This document shows positions 13,055 to 24,289 of a stretch of 64,000 nt of DNA, piece after piece; positions within the stretch are counted from its first letter, which is position 1; every line of letters begins with the position of its first letter. The notes below the pieces were generated by a model that was not told where the DNA came from, ran no database searches, and saw nothing but the letters and a program-made list of their open reading frames with translations. The stretch is from contig NC_059478.1 in NCBI RefSeq assembly GCF_018139145.2, positions 5,890,001 through 5,954,000 of the forward strand, in the 5' to 3' direction. The position numbers and the translations under genes are program-made. This stretch comes from Gymnogyps californianus (taxonomy: Eukaryota; Chordata; Aves; Accipitriformes; Cathartidae).

Positions 13055-13661
13055 CAGCATGTCCTGGTTTCGGCTGGGACAGAGTTAACTCTCTTCTTAG
13101 TAGCTGGTACAGTGCTGTGTTTTGGATTTAGTGTGAGAATGATGTTGATAACACTCTCATGTTTTAGTTGTTGCCAAGTAGCGCTTATCTTCAGCCAAGG
13201 ACTTTTCAGTTTCCCATGCTCTGCCAGCAAGCAGGTGTGCAAGAAGCTGGGAGGGAGCACAGCCGGGGCAGCTGACCCGAACTAGCCAAAGGGGTATTCC
13301 ATACCATGGAACGTCATGCCCAGTATATAAACTGGGGGGAGTTGGCTGGGAGGCGCGGATCGCGTCTCGGGAACTAACTGGGCATCGGTCAGCGGGTGGT
13401 GAGCAACTGCATTGTGCATCACTGGTTTTTTTTCTGCCCCCCCCCCTCCTTTTTTGTTATATTCCTTTTCATTACTATTATTATTATTATATTTCATTAT
13501 TACTATTGTTAGTATTATATTTTACTTTAGTTATTAAACTGTTCTTATCTCAACCCAAGAGTTTTACCTTTTTTTTCCCTTTCCTCCTCCTCACCCCACT
13601 TGGAGGGGGAAGCGGCTGCGTGGTGCTTAGTCGCTGACTGGGGTTAAACCACGACACAGCA
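13055..13661. repeat. Target-site duplication flanking the solo LTR
   Basis: CAGCA occurs at 13055-13059 directly before the LTR and again at 13657-13661 directly after it. The next bases outward differ, so the duplication is exactly 5 bp. Confidence 0.85.
13060..13656 (+). mobile_element. Solo LTR of an avian endogenous retrovirus
   Basis: The element is 597 bp, starts TGTCC and ends GACA (TG...CA termini), and is flanked on both sides by the 5-bp direct repeat CAGCA (13055-13059 and 13657-13661), the target-site duplication. Inside it are a TATA motif (TATATAAA at 13324-13331) and an ATTAAA polyadenylation hexamer at 13533-13538, in the order expected for a plus-strand LTR. A TTA-rich microsatellite occupies about 13470-13530. 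There is no internal gag, pol or env sequence next to it, so it is a solo LTR left by recombination between two LTRs. I recognise the family as one repeated in many bird genomes, but cannot assign a class with certainty. The intact duplication suggests a fairly young insertion. Confidence 0.88.
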
Positions 13662-15092
13662 CCGTAGGCACAAGGGGCTGACACCTGGGGCTGACTGTTA
13701 GGTTACTATAAATGCTGTAACCTGCACCTACCCCCCCGGTGTTCCCTGAGTTGGCTGCTCTACCCCAGAGCGTCTGCAGCAGCACAGTATGTAGGGGCAC
13801 CACAGTGTTTCCAGGACTCAGATTTCTCTTCGTGGGATGCAGAAGAGGAGGCATGGTAAGAAACCAGCCTGCTTCGTTGAGGATTTTTAGTGTTAACGCC
13901 AGAAGTTTTGTCTTTACCAGCTAAGCCCAGCTCTGCTCCTAGTTGCTTTAGCCTATGCCAGAGCACCGGCTGCCTGGCAGGGAGGCAAACGTACCTTTGG
14001 AGGGCAAGGATCTGGTGTGCTGCCCTACGTGGTTTGAAATAAATATCAATGTTAACATCTACATTCATCAATAAAAGTTAGCTGGGGAGAGGCAGGCAGA
14101 CGGCTTCCTGCCCGACACACAGATCAGAGATCCAGGTGAAGAGCGATCTATTGTGTAGGACCAAAGCTGATGCATCAGCCCAAAGAGATAGTCATAGCCT
14201 TGTGGTGGCAAAGGGATCAAGAGTGGACTTTTTTTTTTAAAGAGGTAGCATTAAGTTAAACTGTATTACTCATTCTTTTACCTGTGCAATCCCTTGAGGC
14301 TTCACACTATCAGAGCGACAGCAAGGTGGTTTCTGTTTCATTGCTCTCTGTATTCAGAGCTTATTCTCTGGCATATGGGATCCCCCCTTTAGTGCAGTGT
14401 TTAAGTGCTGACAACCTGAAATTTCTTGTAATTGATGTTTAGGACATTTCTGAATTGCAGGTTTGTTTGAACGTCCTATATTTAGGATCTGGTCTTTGCT
14501 GGGTGTCAGTCAGTCTGTGCAAGTGGGACTCTATCAGGACTGGTCAAACCCTTGACTAGCAGACTGGTTTTCTTTTTGAAGCATGCTTTCAAAATGTTGG
14601 GCTTTGGGGAATTTGACCTTCCTGTGTTTCAGCAGCTCTCTGCAAAGAGAGAGAAACCTTCTAGATAAAGTACATTGTGAGACTGCTGTACACGACATTA
14701 GCAAACTGAGGGGCAGGGAGAAATGAAAGAGCTACTGAACTGAAGTATATTTCTGGTGTATAGTTTTGTATGTTATTTGTGTATTTCCTGATAGAAACGC
14801 TACCTGCAGAGTCCTGTTTTTCCCTCCTGCCTCCCCACACAGCGATGTCCTCCTGTGCAATTAGCAGTCTAAAATATCCGCTCTTCCCATCTGCCAGAAG
14901 GAAGCGTGTGATCTATCACCTCCAGGACTCAGCTGGCCAAATGGCCTGGATCAACTTGTACCTGTCAAACTCTTCCCAGGAAGATCCGAGAAACAAATTG
15001 AAGAGAAATAGCACTGGTTGTGCCTCCGCCTGCACCGGAGTCAGCCAGGACCGTCTTTCCAACCCTTCCCAGGACTCTGGCAGCCTTTGCCC
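13662..15092 (-). other. TOR1AIP2 3' UTR and downstream sequence
   Basis: Directly after the TOR1AIP2 stop codon (read on the minus strand) there is no further coding sequence. Part of this stretch should be its 3' UTR. I could not find a convincing AATAAA on the minus strand between the stop and the LTR, so the 3' end of the transcript is undefined. The plus-strand open frame at 14770-15096 shows no gene features. Confidence 0.4.
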
Positions 15093-15859
15093 CTAGGGTT
15101 TGGTGTGGACGTGGCAGCCCCCCTTCTCGATGGTCTGCACCGGGTGGATCGGTAGGACCAGGTGGGAGATGCGGCTCCACAGCCCACTCAGCTTGTCGGA
15201 GTCCATGTGGTCGTAGGAGCTGGGGGTGCTGGTGTTGGTGAACTTGGCCCAGAGGAAGTCACGGACCCTCTCTTCCACCTGCTGGAGGCTGATGTGGGTC
15301 TCCAGCATCTCCTCCTCCAGCAGCACGGTCAGCAGCAGGGCCACATCCTTGAAAGCAGCACTTTCGTGGTCGCAGTACTTGTAGAAGATGAGGGTGGCCC
15401 CCGCTGGCAGCAACTCGAAGCGGTGTATCACCGCAGCGCGGCCCCCAGCCTGGAAAGCCAAGCTCAGCTCTGAGTCCACCTCCAGCTTGGCCTGGTCACT
15501 CTGGAGCCTGGATTTATCCCTGCCATCGATCTGGACCGTGCTGGCATGCAGGGCGGCCGAGTAGGTGTTGGCCACACGGGCGCTAAGGCATTGCAAGGTC
15601 CGCTCGCCCTTGCGGGCGGCCGTGAAGATGATGATGGCCGGCTGCGTGTGGTGGGATGCATTGAGGTGCTTCTGCAGGAACTTGCGCCCACGAAGCCACA
15701 GGTGGGGACTCTGTCCTGGAAACTTGTCCTGCAGCTGGTTGAACTGGGACAGGAATGCCTCCACCGTGGGATTCTTGGGGGCTTGCTCGGACTTGGAGGT
15801 CGAGTTGCCGAAGCAGAATATGCAGAAGCCGAGCAATATGAGGCTCATGACGACAAGCC
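15093..15859 (-). CDS. TOR1AIP2: TOR1AIP2 exon 5: membrane helix and luminal torsin-activating domain
   Basis: The acceptor is CTGTTGAACAG with exon start at 15859, and the stop ends at 15093. The first residues [11 protein letters not shown] are the membrane helix, so the methionine at 15848 is internal and not a start. The exon is strongly GC-biased at third positions, unlike the matching exon of TOR1AIP1. It carries the torsin-binding face with the [14 protein letters not shown] segment and the [11 protein letters not shown] arginine-finger motif. Confidence 0.95.
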
Positions 15860-18800
15860 CTGTTCAACAGGGGAGAGACCCGAGACAGGGAACAGAAGTC
15901 AGTCCCAAGTGACCTGCAGTGATATGCTGGAAAGTAGCTACGAAGGCTCTTTTTCCCCTCTTGGTCCTTCCCCGCTACGCTAGGAAAGTGGTTCAGGTTG
16001 GTATGTTCTCTGGGGGCCCAGGAATGGTGAAGAGGCTGCTTGCTCAATGTTGTGAGACCCATGCTCCTACACACCAGGTGGGGGGGCTACAGCTCCGGGG
16101 ATGGAGGCAAGGCTACAGCTTTGTTGTAGGTGCAAAATTTCCTGAGGAAATCGCAGCTGGCCACAAGCTTTCTTCTCTTTCCCCCTCCTCTGTTTTCTTT
16201 AAGGTTTGTGGCCGTTTGGAGCACCTACCTCCACATATGGAGATGTCCGACCCAGCTAAAGTGTTGTGTTCACTGCCTTCCTCCTAGCTATGCTGGGTGA
16301 ACAATGGCTACTGCGCTTCTGCCCAGAAAAAGAGGACAGCGAGGTCCAGCCACAACTGCTTCCGTCCCTCTCCATGGCAAAGCAGGGTGTCTTTCTATCA
16401 GGAAAAATGTGTGGTGCAGATCAGCATCACGGTTCCTGCCTGGGGCCCCACGACACAGAGGGGGACTGGGAAGGGGGGCAATCGGCATAGGAGCCTCAGA
16501 CCTCCCAGGACGTGCCAGGGTACTCCCGGCATGCTGAACACAATGTGCCTGCTTTTGAGTCTGGAGAGCTGGAGGGAAAGCTGCTACTACAGGCTCAAAC
16601 TGAACCTATTTTTAAGGGGGTGATTTTTCCCTCAAACCCTCAGAAAAGGCTGTGAAAGGTCCTGAGAGAGAAGAAGAATTAAATGTGTTTCATTACTTGT
16701 TCCTGGAGGATCAGTGCCTTCTGGTCGATGAGTAACGTGCAAGGGAAGCTTCTTTTCCTCACCTTTCAGCAAGAGGGACCCTTTGGCCTTCTCCTGGTCT
16801 GTGTTTTGGGTGGTGACGTTCTGCAAGCAGGGCTGAGCCTCTGGCTTTGGGGCTGTGTGCCCTACAGTAAGAGAAAGAAATGTGCCACTCACTGTTGAAG
16901 GAACAGGTAAATTGAGCTGTAATAAGAAAAGCAACAGAGCTGCCAGGAGCTCCCATCTGAGGGAAAGAATTAGAAGTGAATACTGCTTTGGGTTAATACC
17001 GCTTTGAGTCTTGGTGCTCTCTGCTTTTTGGGCAGGGGAAGGAGAAAGACGAGGCAGAGTGCAGTGTGGTTTCATGCGTTTCATGCCTTTCAAAGCAGGA
17101 CAGTAGCCAAAGGAGAGAGAAAGAGAGAAGCCAGTTAATTTCTTATACCTTCCTTCCTGCTCAACTCTGGAAAACTGACAACGGGCACTAGAGATCTCAC
17201 CATACCATTTTTCTCATGCCTGTGGAAAGTGCAGGCATGTGCATGGCGGAAGAGCAGCAGTGCGCAGCCACCAGCTCACCTTTGGTTCCTCGTCTGTTCC
17301 TTAACGTGCCTTGGGATCCGCTCTCCTGTGTTTCTTGCTCTGTGTGCTCTTCTGGCTCCCAATCTAGGAGAGGGACACTGGTGCTCTTCTCTGCCAAGAG
17401 GCCCTTGGTGACATCTTCTGTGGCAGTCACATCCGAATGTGTCATTTTACTGTCAGAGCTCAGTGACTTGCTTCTTGATGAAGTATCTTCCTCTGCTGTG
17501 TAGGAGCTTTCACATTGCTTGCTTGTCTCCTGGTCCTCCTGCGTTTCCTGGTGGACAGGGCTGTCTCCTTTGCTGTCCATTTTATCGTGGGCCACCTTGG
17601 CTGCGGGGAGTAAAATTTGCAGACCCACGCTTAGTCTCTTTCAGCACAAGAACCGACAACCCTTTCTCCTGCTCCGCCTCCTCTAAGCAAAGGCCCAGGT
17701 CATCAGCATTTTAGAAATGCTGTACACAGGGATGGGGAGAGACTCACCTTCATCCACGTCATCTTCTTCCTGGGATCTTTCTGAGACACCATCTCTTGTC
17801 TTCCCAGATTCTTCAGTTTCCTGGGGAACCTTCTCCTCTACTGTGGGACCAGCTGAATCCGACAGTGTCATCTCTCCTCCATCAGCAGTTGGTGATGTAC
17901 ACACCAAAGAGTCCTCCTCTGCTTTGCAGGAGGTCTCAGGCCACCTGCTTGTCTCTTGGTGCTCAGGATGCTCTGCTGTGCTCTCCACCTCACCTTGGGC
18001 TGGCCCAGCTGTTGGGATCAGAGTTCACAAGCTCAGCTAGCCATATAGGAGCCAAGAACACCCAGTGCTTTACCACCACCCTGTAAAACTCCCAGTTCTT
18101 GCATTTCAGAAACATCTACACAAGCTGCATGTCAGAAACATCTACCCTCAGTGAGATGGGGGAGAGAACAGGGTGACCAAAAGTGAGAAAACTCATGGGT
18201 GGAGTTCAAGACAGCTGAATAGGTGAAGGAAAGCGGGGGGGTGGGAAATCCCTAGCGATGCAAAGGCAATCGCTCACCACCTCCTACAAGCGGACTGATG
18301 CCAGGCCAGTCTCGGAGCAATGGCCACGTCAGAAGCCAACCCCCTCTCCCTTTCTTCCTGTACCCCAGTTTTTATTGCTGAGCGTGATGTTATACTGTAT
18401 GCAATATCCCTTTGCCCACCTTGGGTCCCTGCCCAATCTTCTGTCCACCCTAGATTACTTACTTGGTGAGGGGAGAGGCGGGGAAAAAGAGAAAGCCTTG
18501 ACGCTGTGCCAGCACTGTTCAGCAACAGCCAAAACACTGCTGTGTTACCAATGCTTTTTTTTTTTTTGCCCCCACCCCCCCCAATCCAAAACACAGCGCT
18601 GTACAGGCTGTTATGAGGAAAGTTAACTCAATCCCAGCCGATGTCCCACGCTGTCCTGTGTGGGGTGGGCAGGTAATTCTTTCATTAAGTGGTAGGATAT
18701 GTTACCACATCTTCCGCAGATAGTGGGTTTTCCTAGGTTGGTAAATTAAGGCGATGGATTTGAAGCATTTCTAAGGCTGTTGTGGAGTACTGGCCAGAAC

Positions 18801-19803
18801 AGTTATGCCAACGCACTTCAAGCATCTGGCTAAATGTAAATGTTAGCTCTGCTTGTGCTCCTTCTCTGCTCCTGTTCTGGAGCTGCTCTCCCAAAGAGCT
18901 ATGGTAATGTATAATTAAAAGCAAACACTGGAGCATAATTCAATAGAGAAATTCTGAGGCTGGACATAAGCGTTTGCAACATATTCTCAATCTTACAAAA
19001 CCAAACAGTGCCGCTCAAATTTCAGGCGCTGTTTGTGAAAAATTGCTTATGAATGATCAAGCGCTACAATGACAGAAATGAATATGCTAAAATTAGTAAA
19101 GACTGATAAAAATGGCAAGGAACTCCCTGCTAATTTGAAAGCAGACAAAAAGCTGCACTTGTCACGTGTCAGAACATGCTGTCCTTTGGAGCGTGATTTT
19201 TACATTCCTTGTTGCTGATTATTACGGGAACACTTCTGACCACCTAGGACAGATTGAGCTGGTTATAGCATCATGGTATCACTAAAATACTCATATGTAG
19301 TAGTCATAACAGGGCACCCGGAGAATGTAAGTACACGGTAGAAACTGAAATATGAGGAACCTGGAGGTATCCTGCTATTCAAGCTGGGCACAAAGAGTAC
19401 TCCTTGCCCTGCCTCCTCCCGAGGCTTCCCATCCATAGGTGGTGGAAAACTGGCTTATTATTTAAGCATCTGTAGATGGGAAGCACTGGGATGCAGGGAA
19501 GAAAGCTCTCCCAGTCTGGAGCTCCATCTTTAGCCTTCCTTGTGCTGCCATCCTGGACACAGAGTCTAAACCTGTTGCAGATGGGAATCCGAAACTGAAA
19601 GTAAGTTGTTAATCTTTCACCCTTCAAAAAAACATAGCAACTTGCTTTTCTTGGCCTGGAAAAGAGGGGGTTCTTTTTTATTTTTATTTTGCTTAGGTTT
19701 CCCATGTCACTATTGAAATCTTGCAAAGGGATTTTTCTGGTTGATGGAGTAAGAGTAGGATTCACTTACCTCCACACAGATCCACGCTTGGATTCTCTTC
19801 CAT
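15093..19803 (-). CDS. TOR1AIP2: TOR1AIP2 (LULL1), torsin-1A-interacting protein 2, five coding exons
   Basis: Joining 19803-19770, 18008-17748, 17600-17280, 16861-16763 and 15859-15093 gives 494 codons including the stop; every internal junction is phase 1 with GT/AG borders. The 493-aa product is close to the mammalian length (about 470). Residues 1-238 are an acidic, serine-rich cytosolic region. Residues about 239-256 form the single membrane helix. Residues 257-493 are the luminal domain, an inactive AAA-like fold that binds torsin ATPases (TOR1A, TOR1B) in the ER and switches on ATP hydrolysis. The arginine finger is R468 in the conserved [12 protein letters not shown] motif (R449 in human by alignment from the C-terminus). 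An N-glycosylation sequon lies at N305 (HLNAS), and cysteines 329 and 401 are shared with LAP1. The gene is divergent from its paralog TOR1AIP1. Exons 2 and 3 look like duplicates of each other. I found no counterpart of the short mammalian IFRG15 isoform. Confidence 0.93.
16763..16861 (-). CDS. TOR1AIP2: TOR1AIP2 exon 4
   Basis: A 99-nt phase 1-1 exon between a CTTACTGTAG acceptor and a G|GTGAGG donor. It encodes a hydrophilic linker rich in Thr, Gln and Lys that leads into the membrane helix of exon 5; the split codon makes a glycine. Length and phase fit on both sides. Confidence 0.85.
17280..17600 (-). CDS. TOR1AIP2: TOR1AIP2 exon 3, acidic serine-rich cytosolic region
   Basis: A 321-nt phase 1-1 exon between an acceptor ending CCCCGCAG and a donor AAAG|GTGAGC. 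It encodes residues 99-205, a low-complexity acidic region. Residues 121-138 ([18 protein letters not shown]) align without gaps to residues 28-45 of exon 2, which points to exon duplication. Confidence 0.88.
17748..18008 (-). CDS. TOR1AIP2: TOR1AIP2 exon 2, acidic serine-rich cytosolic region
   Basis: A 261-nt phase 1-1 exon between an acceptor GATCCCAACAG and a donor GAAG|GTGAGT. It encodes residues 12-98. Residues 28-45 ([18 protein letters not shown]) and the following MTLSD segment recur in exon 3 (MTHSD). No folded domain is evident; the matching region of mammalian LULL1 is likewise disordered and acidic. Confidence 0.88.
19770..19803 (-). CDS. TOR1AIP2: TOR1AIP2 exon 1, start of translation
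   Basis: ATG at 19803 in good context (A at -3, G at +4) opens [11 protein letters not shown] and runs into a perfect donor, G|GTAAGT at 19769. The 34-nt coding part ends in phase 1, matching exon 2. NPSV resembles the NDPSV near the human N-terminus, which supports this start. The upstream part of the exon is 5' UTR. Confidence 0.75.
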
Positions 19804-19845
19804 TTTGTTTCTCCCCTGGAGCTCTGGCTTCTGCACCGTTTTGTT

Positions 19846-19929
19846 TCACTTTCTCCTTCGGTCATAAGGAGACGTATTTCCCCACCGTTCAAGTGGCTGA
19901 CCAAGTCCTACCCCCCTCACGGACACCAT
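19846..19929 (-). other. Upstream ORF in the TOR1AIP2 leader
   Basis: An ATG at 19929 (G at -3, G at +4) opens 27 codons and stops at 19846, 42 nt before the main start. If the leader exon is as predicted, this small ORF would be translated first and could lower or condition LULL1 synthesis. No peptide function is implied. Confidence 0.4.
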
Positions 19930-20909
19930 CCCGTCTTGGTCTTGGGAGTTGCAACTAAACGCCCGTAAACCTGATAAGCAGAAACAGAGGAGCAGTGATT
20001 CACGGCGGAGAAGGAGGCTCCTCCCTCCATGATTACCAAGGTGGTGTGAAAATGGATGGATGCCACCGATAACCGTGAACCTTCAGCCCAAGGGCTATTA
20101 GCTATTTTGCTTCCCGGCAGGCCACAAGCAGTCCAAGGGCTAACGCAAACCGCAGTTGTCTTGGCACAAGCCAGTGGGGTGAGGCACTGGTTTCTCACCC
20201 GGACGGACTCGGATGGACTCAGCTGTGCTCCAAGATGTCAGGCCTGGAGTCTGGGGCTCGGCAGGCTGCCCCGCGTGCTTTCGGGCACCCGGTATCCCAC
20301 AGCCAGGTCGACGCAGAGCAACGAGCCGGCTCCACCTTACCTTCCTGCCTCCGGCGTGTCGGATCGGGAGACGGCGGTGCTGGAAGGCGAAGTCGCTGCC
20401 AGAAACACCGCCCGGCCCCTGTGCAGCAGCGTTACCCCCACCCGACCTTGCGCCCAGCCGAAGGGGCCGAGCAGTGCCCTGGCTGGGTGTTGTGAACCTG
20501 GAACTGCAGCCTGACCCCCCCCCAGCGATACTTCCCCCTCTGCTAAAGCACTTTGGGACTGGACGGCCATGCAGGAACGAGCGCAACGCCTGCCCGCGGG
20601 AAAACTAGGCGGGATGGAAAACTCCCAAGAAACTTTTCCCGCTGGAGAGCGGTTGGTGCGGATTTCTGTACAAAAATCTCAAGCTCAGCCTTCACAGCAG
20701 CTCTTTTAGCATAGGAGGGCACCTTTCCCCACCCGCACTGTCTCTGCAGCTGAGTTTTCTTGCTAAATACAAGATTTGGAGGCGTGTGGGGGGGTATAAT
20801 TGCTGCTCTCTGCCGCCCGGCTCTCGTCCCTCCCCTCCCTGTGCTGTTCCCGCTCTGGCAGAAGAAGGAAGTCAGAGGAACAAAGTGGCTTGCGGAGTCG
20901 GACACTTAC

Positions 20910-21060
20910 CCGGGCAGGTTCGGAGCCGGTCAGGGAGGCGAAGTGAAGCAGAGGGGTGGCAAGAGGAGGCCAGCGCTGGCCCCTCTGCTTGCCCTTCCCA
21001 GAGGCCCTTTGGCTCCGCTGGTGGCAGGACAGCCCGTGCAATGCACGCCCTTAATCCTCC
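20910..21060 (-). promoter_or_regulatory. TOR1AIP2: Candidate non-coding first exon and promoter of TOR1AIP2
   Basis: On the minus strand, a strong donor CCCGG|GTAAGTG sits at 20910/20909 in a GC-rich, CpG-containing stretch (about 20200-21100). The right end given here is only a guess at the transcription start. A second, weaker donor-like site lies near 20342. No TATA box is clear. Confidence 0.35.
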
Positions 21061-24000
21061 GCTGTCAACGTGACAGTGAACTCTGCCCTTCCACGGGCAC
21101 CCGGCAGGCTGCTGGGATGTGTAGTTTTCCTTCCCTCCTTCTCGCCAAAGGCGGACGGCTTTTGCCCGGTGAACAGCAGCCGTTCTCAGGAGCGTTCAGG
21201 AAACGATAACTTCTTTTTTGGCTGTATTTCTGAAACTCTGCGGTCGTGCAGAGTTTCCTTCAGGCAAACTGGACGACTGGCAGCTTCCTGCATTAAGTAA
21301 CAGCGTTGCAGATTTAAACAACTAAATGACAGTGAGGAGGGAACTGTTTTGAGAGTTGATTTATGAAGATGAAAAGTACCACAAGCAAAACAACCTGAAC
21401 ACGTAGCCAGCAAAACCCCAGACTCTTGAAACCTCCTGTTGTGCAAGTGCAGGGAGGCTGGGGAGTGTCTTTAGGATCAGCTTGGAGGGCAAAGGATGTG
21501 GGGGGACCCCCCCCAGTGCTCCCCTTCCAGCGTGGTCCCGAGACTGCAACAGGCAGAAGGTCAGAGACAGTGTGTGTAGCTGCTCCTGGCCTCATTTGGA
21601 CAACAAAAAATGATGCTATGCCTTGCTGTGCCTGCACAGGGGACAGGTATGGTCCAACCCCTTCCCTATTCCCCCCTGCCCAGGACACGTTTCATGGGAA
21701 GCAGCGGCACAGAGCAGGGCATGCCTGGGGAAAGGCATCGGCGCAAGGAGCAGCAGCGCAGAGACTGCACCCTCCCTCGAACTCAGCTTGCAGCCTTTTC
21801 GCTAACATCCCCAGAGGAGCCCAGCGGCAAACAGCTGAGACGAAGCACGGGGAAAGGAAACTGAAATGGTGCTGGGAAGGAACAGGCACTAAATGGCTGG
21901 GACTCCTCGGTTTGGAGAGCAGAAGGCTGAAGGGTGGGATTTGACTAATGCGTTCACTAAATCCCCCAATACTGGGACTTGAGACACTTGTAAAACGGGT
22001 AAGAAGTTGTGTTCAAATGAGCAGAAAGAATTACTTCTTTATGCTGTGTGTAGGATACCTTACTGGCACAGGGGCCACAGAGGCAGAGTGTCAGAAGGCT
22101 CAAAACAGGATGAGTCTCATTTGTGGACAACAGGTCCATAAACAGTTAGTACAGGAACTGGCAGGGCTGTACGTGGCAATGGGAGATGCCGTTTAGGTGA
22201 AGCGCATGAGCCCAGCCCCGTCCCGTGCTCTGTTCCCCTTACGCTCCCGCAGCACCCGGCGCTGGCCCACTGGGGATGCTAAAGCCGAAAGGGGCTGCGT
22301 GTGCTGCCCTGTTTGTGCCCCCCCCTCCCTCCCCGGGCAGGACTGGCCAGAGGGTACCCTGCTTTTTCTCTGTCTCTACCCAGGCCTCCGCGAGCTGCCC
22401 CGCTGCCCTATGGCCAACGTTGCGTCCATCCCTTGACCGTATTGTAAGCGTTCAGCTATGAGACCCGTGTGCGTGTCACGCTGCACGAGGGGCGAGCACG
22501 TGCACGAGTATCGATACCGACGCCAGTCGCGTCAGGAAGCTGAGACGGCACGAGGGCACAGCGCATGTAGCGATAGCAGGATCGCGCCTTCTCTCCAGGA
22601 GCGCAGAAAGGCAGCGGCTTCCTCCGTGACCCCCAGAGCCACCCTGCTGGTGGTGGCCGGGAGGGGACAGAGTCCGCTCCCCTGCCTGGCAGATTCAGCA
22701 CATTCTGTTATCGTGGCCAAGCTCTCACCGGGCGCAGTAGAGGCTGTAAAACCGGGGAGAACGGCGAAGCAGGAAGGAGAAAGCCTGAGTGGCTGATCTA
22801 CAGAGGCCAAGGCCTCCCTGAGGGCCCTGCTCTTGGTTGCTGTCCATCTCGCATGCCAGCCGAAGGCACGTTTGACTTGATCTGCTTCCAGCCGTTCAGT
22901 AAGGAACAGCCAAGGAGGCCAAAGCGGGCAGGAGCTGCAGGTGTCAAGGACTTCATGAAAATCAAAAGTATTTTACATCGCTCTGTCCCCACAACCAGCC
23001 AGTCCCTTCATCACGGGAGGCTGTCAGGAGCGGGCAGAGGGACCACCCTGTCCACAGAAGGACAAGTGTCATGAAACCGGTGGCAGAAGTCCAGCTCAGC
23101 AAGTGACAGAGGCGAGTGCGTGGCAAAACCGGGGGGTAGCTTCGGCCTGTGCGGGTTGAGAACCCGGTTACCGAAAAGCAGCTTGGCAGGAGAATTAACT
23201 GGTTGGTCTAGGACATGAAGGCATCCACCATCACCAAACTGCTACAAAAAAGCACGTTGACGTTGTGTAACATTGCTTTTCTTCCTTTAGCATTCACAAA
23301 GTCATGGGATATGAGCTGGGATGTAGAATTGTAACTTAACAAATCCGGTCTTTTTTTTAACTCAAGTTTGAGGGAGGATTTTATTTAAATAGGAGTAACA
23401 TTTTCTCTCAAGCTGCAGAAGAATCAACAGCGACTGGGTGAATTATAAAGGACAGGCTATGTGAATATTTACACAAGGCAATCATTTAGTAACTTTCTTT
23501 GGAAACTGGCCAATAAAGCGATACCACTTGTGGCTGTAGTTGGGCCCGGTCAGAAATCACGAGCCGGTCACCAGGCAGGTCTCTTTCTACTCGATTTGAG
23601 CTGAATGGACGGTTCAGCTGTACTTTGCAACCTCCTGATGCGGTATTTGTTACAGCCTCTTTTATTTTTGCTTTAGAAAACACTGCTCAGTGTCTGTGTC
23701 CTGCTTTTCCATCTTAAAAGAACGGCAGCGCTTACTCTATTGCTGGTACAGGAGGAGGTGTGTGTAATTTATCTCACAAATACCCACTCGCTTCTGGATG
23801 AAAGTGGAACGTTTACGGTGTGCTAGTATAGCATTAAAATCCTTTTTATTTTGAAATGTACGTACAGACAAGACAATTGCAGAAGTGAAAACTGAACGGC
23901 CCTTCCCTCATGCAGCCTTCTTGTTGGAGGGCACAGAACACGTACACACCCACCCCGTCGACAACCCTGCAAACCAAGGAACATCACAAACGTGAGCATG

Positions 24001-24289
24001 CGTGTTCCTCAATCCTGTATTTTTCAGTATGTAGAAATCCTTTAGAATCTGTACAAGGGCCTCCATTTGCTTAGCAACTTGTTTCCAAACTGGTCTTAAA
24101 CCGTTCGCTGCCCTGGTAAGGATCTGTGCAGCGGTTACAGAAAATGTCTGTCCGCTGTCGCAACATGGGAAAACCAGGCACAGACAGGCGTGTAATAGTT
24201 TCAAACGCAACCCTCGTGCATGCTACGTTAAACAGCAACCGTACAGCGCGGGCACTTTTTCCTTGGAGCACCCAGCACTCCTTCCCACC
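21061..24289. other. Spacer between the divergent TOR1AIP2 and TOR1AIP1 promoters
   Basis: About 3.2 kb with no supported exon on either strand. A CpG-containing patch at about 22450-22700 could be an enhancer or an alternative promoter. Open frames here are short, GC-driven and overlap on both strands. Confidence 0.45.

Larger units (their letters stand above)
19770..19970 (-). other. TOR1AIP2: TOR1AIP2 5' UTR / first coding exon (full extent)
   Basis: Upstream of the ATG, a long pyrimidine tract ends in TTATCAG at 19971, a good acceptor. This gives a 201-nt exon with 167 nt of leader. The leader contains one short upstream ORF. The boundary is inferred from the splice-site sequence only. 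Confidence 0.5.

Noticed and set aside
14770..15096. Plus-strand 108-codon open frame next to TOR1AIP2
   Set aside because: Lies in the TOR1AIP2 3' region on the opposite strand, has no domain and overlaps the coding end of exon 5.
15162..15983. Plus-strand open frames across TOR1AIP2 exon 5
   Set aside because: They are antisense shadows of a GC3-rich coding exon; the minus strand encodes the recognised luminal domain.
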